Origin: OLB16 sp964481775
GTDB taxonomy: Bacteria; Hinthialibacterota; Hinthialibacteria; OLB16
DNA: 15,930 bases
Assembly: GCA_964481775.1 (NCBI GenBank)
Contig: CAYZUX010000138.1
Location: forward strand, 1-15,930
Reading direction: 5' to 3'
Position numbers and translations under genes: made by a program. Under the pieces are notes generated by a model that saw only the letters and a list, made by a program, of their open reading frames with translations, had not been told where the DNA came from and made no database searches. This document shows, piece after piece, positions 8,176-15,850 of the stretch. Numbering within the stretch: position 1 is the stretch's first letter; each line of letters begins with the position of its first letter.

Positions 8176-10812
8176 ATGGATCCAAACCGTCTGACCCAAA
8201 AATCACAAGAAGCTTTGCACGAGGCACAAGCCACCGCGATTCGGTTTGGACACATCGAGGTGGATGGAGAACACCTCTTCTCTGCCCTTCTGAACCAGGC
8301 TGAGGGTTTGATCCCACGATTGATCAGCAAGATGGGAGCTTCCCTTCCAACGCTCATCGAGGCCTTTGAACGGGAACTGTCATCACGTCCACGCATTTCT
8401 GGCCCTGGAGTGGAACCGGGCAAGGTCTATGTCACTCAACGTTTGAACCGTGTTCTGGTCCAGGCAGAGCAAGAGGCCCAACGTCTCAAGGATGAATATG
8501 TTTCAGTAGAACACCTGGCGCTTGCGCTGCTTTCTGAAGGGTCAGAGACACCCACCAACCGGATTTTGAAGCGGCATGGGATAGACCGTCAGAAATTCCT
8601 CCAGGCCCTGACCGAGGTGCGTGGTAATCAACGAGTCCAAAGCGCCAATCCAGAGGCCACCTATGAGGCTCTGCAACGATATGGACGGGATCTGACACAG
8701 GAATCACGTGCCGGGAAGCTCGATCCCGTCATCGGGCGTGATGCCGAGATCCGGCGAGTCATCCGGATCCTCTCCCGCAAGACAAAAAACAATCCTGTTC
8801 TGATCGGTGAGCCGGGTGTCGGCAAGACCGCCATCGTCGAGGGACTCGCCCACCGCATCGTCCGCGGTGATGTCCCGGAAGGATTGAAGGACAAATCGGT
8901 TTTTTCTCTCGACCTTGGATCGCTGGTCGCTGGAGCAAAATACCGTGGTGAGTTCGAGGAACGTCTCAAAGCGGTGCTACAGGAGATTAAGCAAAGCGAT
9001 GGGCGCATCCTGCTCTTTGTGGATGAGCTCCACAACATTGTCGGCGCTGGAAAGGCCGAAGGGGCCATGGATGCGGGCAACATGCTCAAACCCATGCTTG
9101 CCCGTGGCGAGTTGCACTGCATCGGCGCCACCACACTCGATGAGTACCGCCAACACATCGAAAAAGATGCGGCGCTGGAACGCCGTTTCCAGCCGGTGCT
9201 GGTCGAGGAACCCAGTGTCGAAGACACCATTTCCATCCTGCGTGGCCTGAGGGAACGCTACGAGGTTCACCATGGTGTCCGCATCCAGGATAGCGCACTG
9301 GTCGCTTCGGCTGTTCTTTCACATCGTTACATCAGTGATCGCTTTCTGCCCGACAAGGCCATTGACCTGGTGGATGAAGCCTGTGCCACCATTCGTACCG
9401 AGATCGACTCCCTACCCGCTGAGCTGGATGAAATCACCCGGCGTGTGATGCAGCTTGAGATCGAGGAGGCCGCGCTTAAGAAGGAGAAAGACCGTGCGAG
9501 CATGGAACGACTCGAGGCTCTCCGGAAGGAACTTGGAGACCTGAAGAACAAGGGAGATTCTATGCGCGCGCAGTGGGAAACTGAGAAAGAGGCCATCGGC
9601 AAGGTCCGGCTGCTGCGTGAACAGATCGAGTCACTCCGGGTCGAAATCGAGAAAGCGGAACGGGCCTATGATCTCGACAAGGCTGCTGAACTCAAGCATG
9701 GACGTCTCCCCCAACTGACCTCCCAACTGGCAGAGGAAGAAAAACGACTTGGTGAGAAGCAGGGGCTTGGAAAGCTTCTGCGTGAGGAAGTCACCGAGGA
9801 TGAAATCGCCTCCATTGTCTCGCGCTGGACTGGTATCCCGGTAACCCGTCTGGTGGAGGGGGAGCGCGAGAAGCTTCTTAAACTGGATGAGGTCCTGCAC
9901 CAGCGCGTAGTCGGACAGGATGAGGCGGTTCAGCTGGTCGCAGATGCGGTCATCCGCGCCCGCGCCGGGATCAAGGACCCGCGCCGTCCGATTGGTTCTT
10001 TCATTTTCCTCGGCCCGACCGGTGTGGGAAAAACGGAGCTCGCCAAGACACTGGCTCAGGCGCTCTTCGATTCAGAGGAGAACATCGTCCGTATCGATAT
10101 GTCCGAGTACATGGAGCGCCACACTGTCTCACGCCTGATCGGTGCACCTCCAGGATATATCGGCTACGAGGAAGGCGGTCAGCTCACCGAAGCGGTACGG
10201 CGCAAGCCCTACGCAGTGATTCTCTTCGATGAGATCGAGAAGGCGCATCACGATGTCTTTAATGTGCTCTTGCAGATCCTCGATGATGGAAGAGTCACCG
10301 ATAGCCAGGGGCGTACGGTCGATTTCAAAAACACGGTCATCATCATGACCAGCAACATCGGTTCGCATTACCTCCTGGAAGGGATCGACCGTGAAGGGCA
10401 TATCACCGAATCGGCCCGCCAGTCAGTCATGCGCGAACTGCGCCAGGGATTCCGTCCCGAGTTCCTGAACCGTGTGGATGACATCGTGCTCTTCAAGCCG
10501 CTCACGGTGCCCGAGATCGAACGGATCGTGGAACTCCTGGTGGGCGACCTTCGTCGTAGACTGGAGGATCGCCGGATCGGTTTTGTGCTCACCGAATCCG
10601 CAAAGCAGTTCATCGCGAACAAGGGCTATGACCCAATCTATGGCGCGCGCCCGCTCAAACGCTTTCTGCAACATGAGGTCGAGACCCGTGTGGGACGCGC
10701 GCTCGTGGCGGGAGATATCCTCGATGGAGCCACGATAACATTGGATTCAGGGCCAGAGGGCCTGGTAGTAAAACATGAAAATCCGGCAGGAGATGGAGGA
10801 AAGGCGGCGTAG
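8176..10812 (+). CDS. clpB: ATP-dependent chaperone ClpB (Hsp100 disaggregase)
   Basis: 878 residues from the ATG at 8176, close to the usual ~860. ClpB is a cytoplasmic AAA+ hexamer that extracts polypeptides from aggregates together with DnaK/DnaJ/GrpE. Domains in order: Clp N-domain repeats (~1-150, starting with 'LTQKSQEALHEAQ'); AAA-1 with Walker A GEPGVGKT (211-218) and Walker B 'LLFVDELHN' (D283, E284); the long charged middle coiled coil (~400-530), which distinguishes ClpB from ClpA/ClpC; AAA-2 with Walker A GPTGVGKT (613-620) and Walker B 'VILFDEIEKAH' (D685, E686); and the C-terminal small domain 'YDPIYGARPLKRFLQ'. All nucleotide-binding residues appear intact. No other chaperone gene is adjacent, and no CIRCE-type heat-shock operator is seen upstream. 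It converges on the WD40-LRR gene (50 bp gap). Confidence 0.97.
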   Translation: MDPNRLTQKSQEALHEAQATAIRFGHIEVDGEHLFSALLNQAEGLIPRLISKMGASLPTLIEAFERELSSRPRISGPGVEPGKVYVTQRLNRVLVQAEQEAQRLKDEYVSVEHLALALLSEGSETPTNRILKRHGIDRQKFLQALTEVRGNQRVQSANPEATYEALQRYGRDLTQESRAGKLDPVIGRDAEIRRVIRILSRKTKNNPVLIGEPGVGKTAIVEGLAHRIVRGDVPEGLKDKSVFSLDLGSLVAGAKYRGEFEERLKAVLQEIKQSDGRILLFVDELHNIVGAGKAEGAMDAGNMLKPMLARGELHCIGATTLDEYRQHIEKDAALERRFQPVLVEEPSVEDTISILRGLRERYEVHHGVRIQDSALVASAVLSHRYISDRFLPDKAIDLVDEACATIRTEIDSLPAELDEITRRVMQLEIEEAALKKEKDRASMERLEALRKELGDLKNKGDSMRAQWETEKEAIGKVRLLREQIESLRVEIEKAERAYDLDKAAELKHGRLPQLTSQLAEEEKRLGEKQGLGKLLREEVTEDEIASIVSRWTGIPVTRLVEGEREKLLKLDEVLHQRVVGQDEAVQLVADAVIRARAGIKDPRRPIGSFIFLGPTGVGKTELAKTLAQALFDSEENIVRIDMSEYMERHTVSRLIGAPPGYIGYEEGGQLTEAVRRKPYAVILFDEIEKAHHDVFNVLLQILDDGRVTDSQGRTVDFKNTVIIMTSNIGSHYLLEGIDREGHITESARQSVMRELRQGFRPEFLNRVDDIVLFKPLTVPEIERIVELLVGDLRRRLEDRRIGFVLTESAKQFIANKGYDPIYGARPLKRFLQHEVETRVGRALVAGDILDGATITLDSGPEGLVVKHENPAGDGGKAA

Positions 10813-10862
10813 GACACATACTGTTCTACAACACATGTCATCCGATTGGGACCTCATATTTC

Positions 10863-12533
10863 CTATCGATAGACCCGAACCCCCACCCCCTCTAAGACTC
10901 TTGTACGTGCAACTCGTGAGATGAAGCTCAAGTGATTCCCCTGGAGGTAAAGACTATCTCCCGGACCAAAACCAGGATTATTGATCAGGTCATTAATATC
11001 AGAGAATCTGTTATTCCTAAGATCTAAAACCGAGATATCTTTAAGACCATTCAGGCAACCGACATCCTCAATCTCGTTGTCCGCGAGATTCAGGTAAGAC
11101 AATCCAGAAAGACAAGCCAATGGACTGGCATTTCGAATCCGGTTCTTGCTCAGATCGAGGTAGGTGAGATCCTTAAGACACGGTAGCTGTGAGAGATCCT
11201 CAATCTTGTTGTCACAGAGATTGAGGACAGAGAGTTTTTCCATTCCGGAAAGTGGAGTCAAATCATCGATCTTGTTATGAGGAAGACTCAAACGCACAAG
11301 GTTCTGACAGAACTGGAGACCAGAGAGGCTTTGAATTCCAGCCTCCGCACAGGAAACATCCGTGACCGAAAGAAGATCACCTGCGGCTAAGGGCCCCGTG
11401 ACCTTCCCAGTCCTGAGACGTAGACACTTTTCAAGATTCTCATCGGCAATTGAGACGACCGCTTCTGGAGAGGTCTCTTGGGGAATTTCCGGCTCCCCAC
11501 CCTTCTTCACTCTAGGTGGCACATCGAGTAACTCTTCCTGAACTCTCCAGTGACGAATGGAGTATGCTCCATTTCCATCTGAACCAATGGTAATGAAAGT
11601 GGGTCCTTCCGGGGCGAAGGCCACACCCTCCAAGTTGTCTTTGTGTGCAAGGAAGTAAGCTATCTCTTTCCACTTAGAAACATTCCACAGAGTCACTCCA
11701 CCAGAATGGGAGCCGAGTAAAGCAATCCCAGAGTGTCTCCCGAAACAGATGCTCTGAAACATACGGAGCTGCGGTCCAGAGCCATCACGTTTGAAACGCC
11801 CCAATTCTCTCCCGGTGTGGAGATCGGATAATATTACCGGCCAGTTGACATAAGACGAGAGGATGTACTCTTCACAGGGAGATACGTCGACATCCTTATT
11901 CCATCCCAAACGTAGATTGATGAGAAGCTGCAGTTCCCCACTGTGGGCATTCCACACGCGTACCACGCCATCATCACCACCGGTAACAATTCCATCCCCG
12001 GAAGGTGTGAAATCAATGGCATTTATACTACCTCGGAGACCTGATGTACGGAATCGCGTTTTCCTCTCTTGGATGTCCCAAACGACAACAGATCCGGAAT
12101 CATCTCCAGAGGCAATGCTCAGTCCATCAGGGGAGAAAGACACTGAACGAACATAAGCTCGGTTCTCATGATGGTTATGAAGCAGTTGGCCTGTTTGAGT
12201 TTGCCAGATACAGACAGTGCCATCTCCAGCGGCAGTGGCGATCATTTCCCCATCAGGTGAGAACGCAACCGCCTGGATAGATCCGGTTTGCCTTTTATAT
12301 CGGTGCGCCAGAGCGCCTGTACTGAGTTCCCAAAGGTCTGCTGCATCATGGCCACCCACTAATGCGTACCGGCCATCGGGTGAATAAGCAGCATCAAAAA
12401 GCGTTGAATCGACCGGAATCTCACGGACCAGTTGGACAAAACTGGAACCGATTTTTTGGGGGAGACAGGAAACGAAACAGACTGACATCGGAATCACCAA
12501 GAGAAGATGGATGGCAGAGTTTCTCCTGTGCAT
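10863..12533 (-). CDS. Probable lipoprotein with WD40 beta-propeller and leucine-rich repeats
   Basis: 556 residues. The N-terminus is a basic-then-hydrophobic signal peptide ending 'CFVSC', with C23 as possible lipidated cysteine; the lipobox is weak because Phe sits at -3. Residues ~40-345 contain seven or so WD40 units with repeated 'V-x-F-SPDG...IAS-G-D-D-G...V-x-VW' motifs ('AFSPDGEMIATAAGDGTVCIW', 'SFSPDGLSIASGDDSGSVVVW'). After a linker, residues ~395-545 hold SDS22/internalin-type 22-residue LRRs ('L-x-x-L-x-L-x-x-N-x-I-x-D'), closed by 'NNPGFGPGDSLYLQGNHL', a cap-like ending that I recall from many bacterial LRR proteins. Both halves are binding scaffolds; no catalytic motif is visible. 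It probably acts at the envelope. It starts 8 bp after the nucleotidyltransferase stop, so it is likely co-transcribed, although no clear Shine-Dalgarno precedes the ATG. Confidence 0.85.
   Translation of the reverse strand: MHRRNSAIHLLLVIPMSVCFVSCLPQKIGSSFVQLVREIPVDSTLFDAAYSPDGRYALVGGHDAADLWELSTGALAHRYKRQTGSIQAVAFSPDGEMIATAAGDGTVCIWQTQTGQLLHNHHENRAYVRSVSFSPDGLSIASGDDSGSVVVWDIQERKTRFRTSGLRGSINAIDFTPSGDGIVTGGDDGVVRVWNAHSGELQLLINLRLGWNKDVDVSPCEEYILSSYVNWPVILSDLHTGRELGRFKRDGSGPQLRMFQSICFGRHSGIALLGSHSGGVTLWNVSKWKEIAYFLAHKDNLEGVAFAPEGPTFITIGSDGNGAYSIRHWRVQEELLDVPPRVKKGGEPEIPQETSPEAVVSIADENLEKCLRLRTGKVTGPLAAGDLLSVTDVSCAEAGIQSLSGLQFCQNLVRLSLPHNKIDDLTPLSGMEKLSVLNLCDNKIEDLSQLPCLKDLTYLDLSKNRIRNASPLACLSGLSYLNLADNEIEDVGCLNGLKDISVLDLRNNRFSDINDLINNPGFGPGDSLYLQGNHLSFISRVARTRVLEGVGVRVYR
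11050..11290 (-). repeat. 66-bp-period coding repeat of the LRR array
   Basis: The 22-residue LRR units are echoed in the DNA. For example ATCCTCAATCT (plus strand) occurs at 11063 and again at 11195, 132 bp (two units) apart, with a diverged unit near 11262. The similarity suggests fairly recent internal duplication. Boundaries are approximate. Confidence 0.55.
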
Positions 12534-12541
12534 GATTATCG

Positions 12542-12994
12542 TTATTGACTGAGCCTTTCTTTTACCTTCTTTAAAACCCTTACATCTCCTTGATGCCGTG
12601 GATCATCGATCCGGCTCTTGATCTTGATCAGGCTGTTAATGTCTATCCAGTTGACTTCAACCTGCCCGTAGAAAGCACGTACTCTCCTCTCCCAACATGG
12701 GGCAAACTCCATATCCGCAGTAGCACGGATCAGATCAATCCGGTCAGGAGCCACACCGATCTGGAGAATTTCGTCTTCTTTCCCGAGTGTCAGAAGAAAG
12801 GGACTCCCAAACTCGGAGAGAGCCGCATTAGCTTTATGGATATTTTCGTCAACTGGATCAAGCCAGATATCGAGGTCTTTGGTATACCGGGGTTTCGCGT
12901 GGAAGATAAAGGCAATCCCGCCCACAATCAGATAATGGACATGGTGCTTTTCAAGCAGAGCAAGCATGTCCTCGAAATCATGCTGAACTTCCAT
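12542..12994 (-). CDS. Nucleotidyltransferase-fold protein (MNT / AbiEii-like), possible toxin-antitoxin partner
   Basis: 150 residues with the polymerase-beta-type nucleotidyltransferase signature: 'LIVGGIAFIFHAKPRYTKDLDIWLD' spans the double glycine G25-G26 and the metal-binding D40 and D42. The family includes stand-alone transferases, toxin AbiEii, and DUF6036-type proteins; the GG-x13-DxD spacing fits the last group best. It transfers nucleotides from NTP to an unknown acceptor (family knowledge). The ATG at 12994 follows a GGAGGAG ribosome site that overlaps the end of the preceding 71-aa gene (6-bp gap), so the two are translationally close. The pair resembles two-gene cassettes in which a short 'S-x-EEA...T-P-x-ERL' protein precedes a nucleotidyltransferase; the toxin-antitoxin role is inference. 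Confidence 0.8.
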   Translation of the reverse strand: MEVQHDFEDMLALLEKHHVHYLIVGGIAFIFHAKPRYTKDLDIWLDPVDENIHKANAALSEFGSPFLLTLGKEDEILQIGVAPDRIDLIRATADMEFAPCWERRVRAFYGQVEVNWIDINSLIKIKSRIDDPRHQGDVRVLKKVKERLSQ

Positions 12995-13000
12995 GCCCCC

Positions 13001-13216
13001 TTACTCCTCCTCCCAGTCCGCCATCCCCGCTGCTTTCCGGGCAGCCCGTACCATTTCCACATCCCGGTGGATCGCCACCAGCGCGGAAAGACGCTCCTGA
13101 GGGGTCTGGCTCTGCCAGAACTCCAGGTCCCAGTCCTCGGCTTCCTCGAAACTGTGGGAGAAATGGACCACCATGCGTTTTCGGCGATCGGCGGAACGTT
13201 CCTCAATGGTGCTCAT
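13001..13216 (-). CDS. Small 71-residue protein, partner of the nucleotidyltransferase
   Basis: Highly charged, helical-looking protein with no membrane segment. It contains 'HSFEEAEDWDLEFWQSQTPQ' followed by 'ERLSALVAIHRDVEM', a pattern I recall from small unannotated proteins encoded just upstream of nucleotidyltransferases. The ATG at 13216 has an upstream GAGAGG ribosome site at 8-nt spacing. It ends 6 bp before the nucleotidyltransferase start. It could be an antitoxin or a substrate/regulator of the transferase, or just a co-expressed protein; no DNA-binding fold is obvious. Function not assigned. Confidence 0.7.
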   Translation of the reverse strand: MSTIEERSADRRKRMVVHFSHSFEEAEDWDLEFWQSQTPQERLSALVAIHRDVEMVRAARKAAGMADWEEE

Positions 13217-13431
13217 GGATCTTTCCTCTCATAGGAATCATAGCACCAGGCGGTGTTTCTTCCATCAATATAAATAATCAGCGTTGTTCTTCCACCCCCT
13301 CCAGTTTTTCCACAAACTCCATGATTCAACACGGATAAGCGAATAAATTCCCTACTCCTGGTACTTCGGAGTAGTGATTTCAATCGCATGTTGTCGCTTT
13401 CCAAAGCGATTGAATTCGCCACTCCGGTAAG
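13217..13431. other. Intergenic region carrying alternating inverted repeats
   Basis: 215 bp between the oxidoreductase stop and the start of the 71-aa gene. Most of its distal half is the repeat unit listed separately (13339-13425). The remainder (13217-13338) has no recognisable RNA gene. The promoter of the small-protein operon may lie here, but no good -35/-10 pair was found. Confidence 0.5.
13339..13425. repeat. Three alternating 20-nt imperfect inverted repeats
   Basis: Copy 1 is 13339-13358 (plus orientation), copy 2 is 13368-13387 (inverted), copy 3 is 13406-13425 (plus orientation). Copies 2 and 3 pair at 17 of 20 positions, copies 1 and 2 at 15 of 20, and copies 1 and 3 are 16 of 20 identical. 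The core shared by all begins GCGA and ends ACTCC. Spacers are 9 and 18 nt. A separate 16-nt palindrome TCGCTTTCCAAAGCGA (13394-13409) overlaps the start of copy 3, so two mutually exclusive hairpins can form. It sits 7 bp after the oxidoreductase stop: a terminator, a REP/MITE-like element or an attenuator are all possible. Confidence 0.65.
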
Positions 13432-14739
13432 TTACTCATCCAAAGGATCGAGTAATTCGTACCCATCTTCCGAGAAGCGCGCGGTCACGGGCGCGCCCTC
13501 ACCGCGCAGAGAGTGTTCGTAGTTACGGGCAGCGACCTCGTCAGCGGATTGAAGGATCATAGTAATCCAGCGCTGTTCCGAAGCAGCGGGATAAGTTCCA
13601 TCGAGATCCTCCAATGAGTGGCCAAGAACACGCCGTCTCAAAATGGCCAGGAGGCAGGCCGCCAGCGATGCCTTGCCGTAACCTGTCAGTTCCATACCCC
13701 CATCCGGTGTGGGAACCTGCCCTCCAAAAGCCGGATTTCTGGTTCTTGAACCATCTCCCGCAATGGCCTCGCGGAAACCCCGGTCCTGCTGGTCGACCAT
13801 CCCACGTCCTAAGACACCAATGACCTCAATCTCCTGATTAACAGCACCCTCGAACTCTGCGGGGTTGATCCAGCTGTTGTTGAAATCGCCACGCATCCCA
13901 TTGTCATAGGTGATGTTCACATTCATGGAGTCCCATGTGTGAATGGATTCTTTCTTTTTGAGCGCGTAGGGATCACGCCCATGCTTGGCGGCAATCAAGG
14001 GACCAAACTCATCCCAGTGTTCCAAAAGGTTTTTTTCACCCGTGGCATACAGGGCCACGGGGCGGACACCCAGATAGTGCTCGACCACATCGAGCCAGTG
14101 GCAGCCGACATAAGTGAATGGGTTGGACTTCTCAGCCCAGGCGAAGACCTCTGTGGAAACCGAAAGGGGTTCCTCGAGGACACATCGAACCCGGTTGAGT
14201 GGTCCATATTTGGGGATGGAATGGGTCATCATGTGACGGACAAAGGGATCATACCGTTTGTGCATATCGATCCCCACCACCAGGTCTCTCTCCCGGGCTG
14301 TGCGGATGATCCGGTCCGCTTCATCCAGAGTCAGGCACAGGGGTTTCTCAGTGATGACATCCGTGCCTGCCTCCAATGCCGCCAGGATCGCTGGAGTATG
14401 GAGGTGATCGGGAGTCGCTACTATGAGGACATCTGGTTTTGCTTTCTCCAGGATCTCCTCCCAGACTGATTTCCCATAGAACACATTGGGAGCTTTCCCT
14501 GGCAGGATTCGGCAAACACGATCGCGGATCTGGCCGGCAGTTCCAGAAGACTCCGAACGTGTCCCCACAGCACAAAACTCGATGGGGATCAGGGCAACTT
14601 CAGGTGCAAAGTGGCTCATGGCGATGCTCGAAAGCGCACCAGCTATTCCACCCCGGCAGAAATCTGTCAGTGCGGGCCCGATGATCTCGTCGAAGAACAT
14701 CCCGCCTCCAATGACAGCAACACGGATGGGATCAGGCAT
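13432..14739 (-). CDS. Gfo/Idh/MocA family NAD(P)-dependent oxidoreductase
   Basis: 435 residues. An N-terminal Rossmann fold ('VAVIGGGMFFDE', with D/E-like turn) is followed by the family markers 'ATPDHLHTPAILAALEAG', the catalytic-site 'EKPLC' (E131, K132, P133), 'GIDMHKRYDP' and the C-terminal-domain 'GCHWLD' (H214, D217), which is the usual H...D active-site pair. These enzymes oxidise or reduce sugars, inositols or related alcohols using NAD(P); the substrate is unknown. The segment between the first beta strand and 'CAVGTRS' is longer than usual, a possible insertion. The ATG at 14739 follows AAGGA at 7-nt spacing and lies 30 bp after the folD stop, so it is probably in an operon with folD. 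A role in keto-sugar metabolism with the DUF1080 protein is only inference. Confidence 0.88.
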   Translation of the reverse strand: MPDPIRVAVIGGGMFFDEIIGPALTDFCRGGIAGALSSIAMSHFAPEVALIPIEFCAVGTRSESSGTAGQIRDRVCRILPGKAPNVFYGKSVWEEILEKAKPDVLIVATPDHLHTPAILAALEAGTDVITEKPLCLTLDEADRIIRTARERDLVVGIDMHKRYDPFVRHMMTHSIPKYGPLNRVRCVLEEPLSVSTEVFAWAEKSNPFTYVGCHWLDVVEHYLGVRPVALYATGEKNLLEHWDEFGPLIAAKHGRDPYALKKKESIHTWDSMNVNITYDNGMRGDFNNSWINPAEFEGAVNQEIEVIGVLGRGMVDQQDRGFREAIAGDGSRTRNPAFGGQVPTPDGGMELTGYGKASLAACLLAILRRRVLGHSLEDLDGTYPAASEQRWITMILQSADEVAARNYEHSLRGEGAPVTARFSEDGYELLDPLDE

Positions 14740-14769
14740 GAAGGAGTCCTTTCAGGGGCTTAGTTTGGC

Positions 14770-15645
14770 TCAGCGTTGGAGATCAGCCTCCCGCTGTGCC
14801 GACAACAGTGTATTCTTCAACAGCATCGCGATGGTCATCGGTCCAACACCTCCCGGGACCGGAGTTATCAATGATGCTTTCCGGGAGGCCTCCTCAAAAG
14901 CGACATCTCCCACCAGTTTCTGCTTGGATTTACCCGCCACATCGATGCGGTTGATCCCGACATCAATCACCACCGCGCCGGGACGGATCCAGTTGCCCTG
15001 GATCATCTCCGCCTTTCCGACCGCCGCAACCAGGATATCCGCCGAGTGGCAGACCACCTGCAACCTCTCGGTGCGTGAGTGGCAGACAGTCACAGTGGCA
15101 TGCCGATTGAGCAAGAGCATAGACATCGGTTTCCCCACCATGTTACTGCGTCCCACTACCACCGCATGCTTCCCTTTGATCTCCACTCCCTCCCGGTCAA
15201 GGAGTTCCATAACCCCTGCTGGAGTACAGGAAACAAAACGGGGGTTACCAATTGCCAGCAGGCCGATATTCTCGGGATGAAGTCCGTCCACATCTTTTTC
15301 GGGACAAACCGCATTTACCACGCGTTGTGAATCAATCTGTTTGGGTAAGGGCAACTGGACCAGAATGCCATCCAGGGTCTCATCCCGGTTCATTTTCTCG
15401 ACCTCGCCAATCACCTCCTCGGTCGTAACAGTTCCCGGCAGGACCACCTCAACACTCTTGATTCCACCTTCCTTGCAGGCCTGACCTTTCCTGGTCACAT
15501 AGATTCGTGAGGCAGGGTCATCACCTACCAGAATTACTCCAAGCCCCGGCTGGCGGAAGCCGGATGCAAGCGCTTCAGCTGCTTGCCTGACCTCCTCCTG
15601 GATGACCGAGGCCCACCATTTCCCATCGATGATTCGCGCTGACAT
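14770..15645 (-). CDS. folD: Methylenetetrahydrofolate dehydrogenase / methenyltetrahydrofolate cyclohydrolase
   Basis: 291 residues, very close to E. coli FolD (288). The bifunctional cytoplasmic enzyme interconverts 5,10-methylene-THF, 5,10-methenyl-THF and 10-formyl-THF, using NADP. Family blocks in order: 'NPASxIYV' equivalent 'DPASRIYVTRK' with catalytic Y49 and K53; 'DGILVQLPLP' (folate-binding Gln); 'DVDGLHPENIG'; 'CTPAGVMELL'; the nucleotide-binding 'VVGRSNMVGKPMSMLLL'; and the C-terminal 'TPVPGGVGPMTIAMLL'. All key residues appear present. The ATG at 15645 has only a weak upstream purine tract, but the alignment to the family N-terminus supports it. It follows a pilC-type gene on the same strand after a 205-bp gap with REP-like palindromes. 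Confidence 0.97.
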   Translation of the reverse strand: MSARIIDGKWWASVIQEEVRQAAEALASGFRQPGLGVILVGDDPASRIYVTRKGQACKEGGIKSVEVVLPGTVTTEEVIGEVEKMNRDETLDGILVQLPLPKQIDSQRVVNAVCPEKDVDGLHPENIGLLAIGNPRFVSCTPAGVMELLDREGVEIKGKHAVVVGRSNMVGKPMSMLLLNRHATVTVCHSRTERLQVVCHSADILVAAVGKAEMIQGNWIRPGAVVIDVGINRIDVAGKSKQKLVGDVAFEEASRKASLITPVPGGVGPMTIAMLLKNTLLSAQREADLQR

Positions 15646-15850
15646 GAACCCAACAAGCTCCCCTCGTTTTCAGAGTCTGAATACAGCAAGCCTGAACGTA
15701 CAATCAGAGAGAGAGGAGAGGAAGGGGATTGAGGTTCAGACCTCAGGTTGGCTCCACCACGCTGAAGCGTGAACTCTGACCGGAGAGGATTCGGAGTTCA
15801 ACCTTCAGGTCGGGAAACCAGATGGTTGAACTCCGTGCATAAGTCCTGAA
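15646..15850. other. Intergenic region between pilC-type gene and folD
   Basis: 205 bp containing a purine-rich tract (about 15705-15734 on the plus strand) and a cluster of palindromes described separately. It must include the folD ribosome site and perhaps a promoter; no convincing -35/-10 pair is seen. Confidence 0.45.
15730..15835. repeat. Cluster of REP-like palindromes
   Basis: Three short inverted repeats follow one another: TGAGGT-TCAG-ACCTCA (15730-15745), CACGCT-GA-AGCGTG (15758-15771), and a 12-bp perfect pair CGGAGTTCAACC / GGTTGAACTCCG (15792-15803 and 15824-15835, loop 20 nt). A loose direct repeat also links 15734-15751 and 15796-15813 (14 of 18 identical), and the last arm is an inverted copy of its start. 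The CACGCTGAAGCGTG and GGAGTTCAACC words resemble short REP-type sequences I recall from other bacterial genomes. It could also act as the terminator of the pilC-type gene. Confidence 0.6.

Noticed and set aside
12590..13234. 214-codon plus-strand frame antisense to the nucleotidyltransferase and small gene
   Set aside because: No ribosome site, no recognisable domain, and it overlaps two genes with clear family motifs on the other strand; an antisense shadow.
13213..13422. 69-codon minus-strand frame starting with GTG whose TGA overlaps the ATG of the 71-aa gene (ATGA)
   Set aside because: The overlap is tempting, but the GTG has no good ribosome site, the first half is made of the alternating inverted repeats, and the protein resembles nothing I recognise. 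Possible but unsupported.
14486..15280. 264-codon plus-strand frame antisense to the oxidoreductase and folD
   Set aside because: Both strands' genes are clear FolD and Gfo/Idh/MocA proteins; the antisense translation shows no family features.
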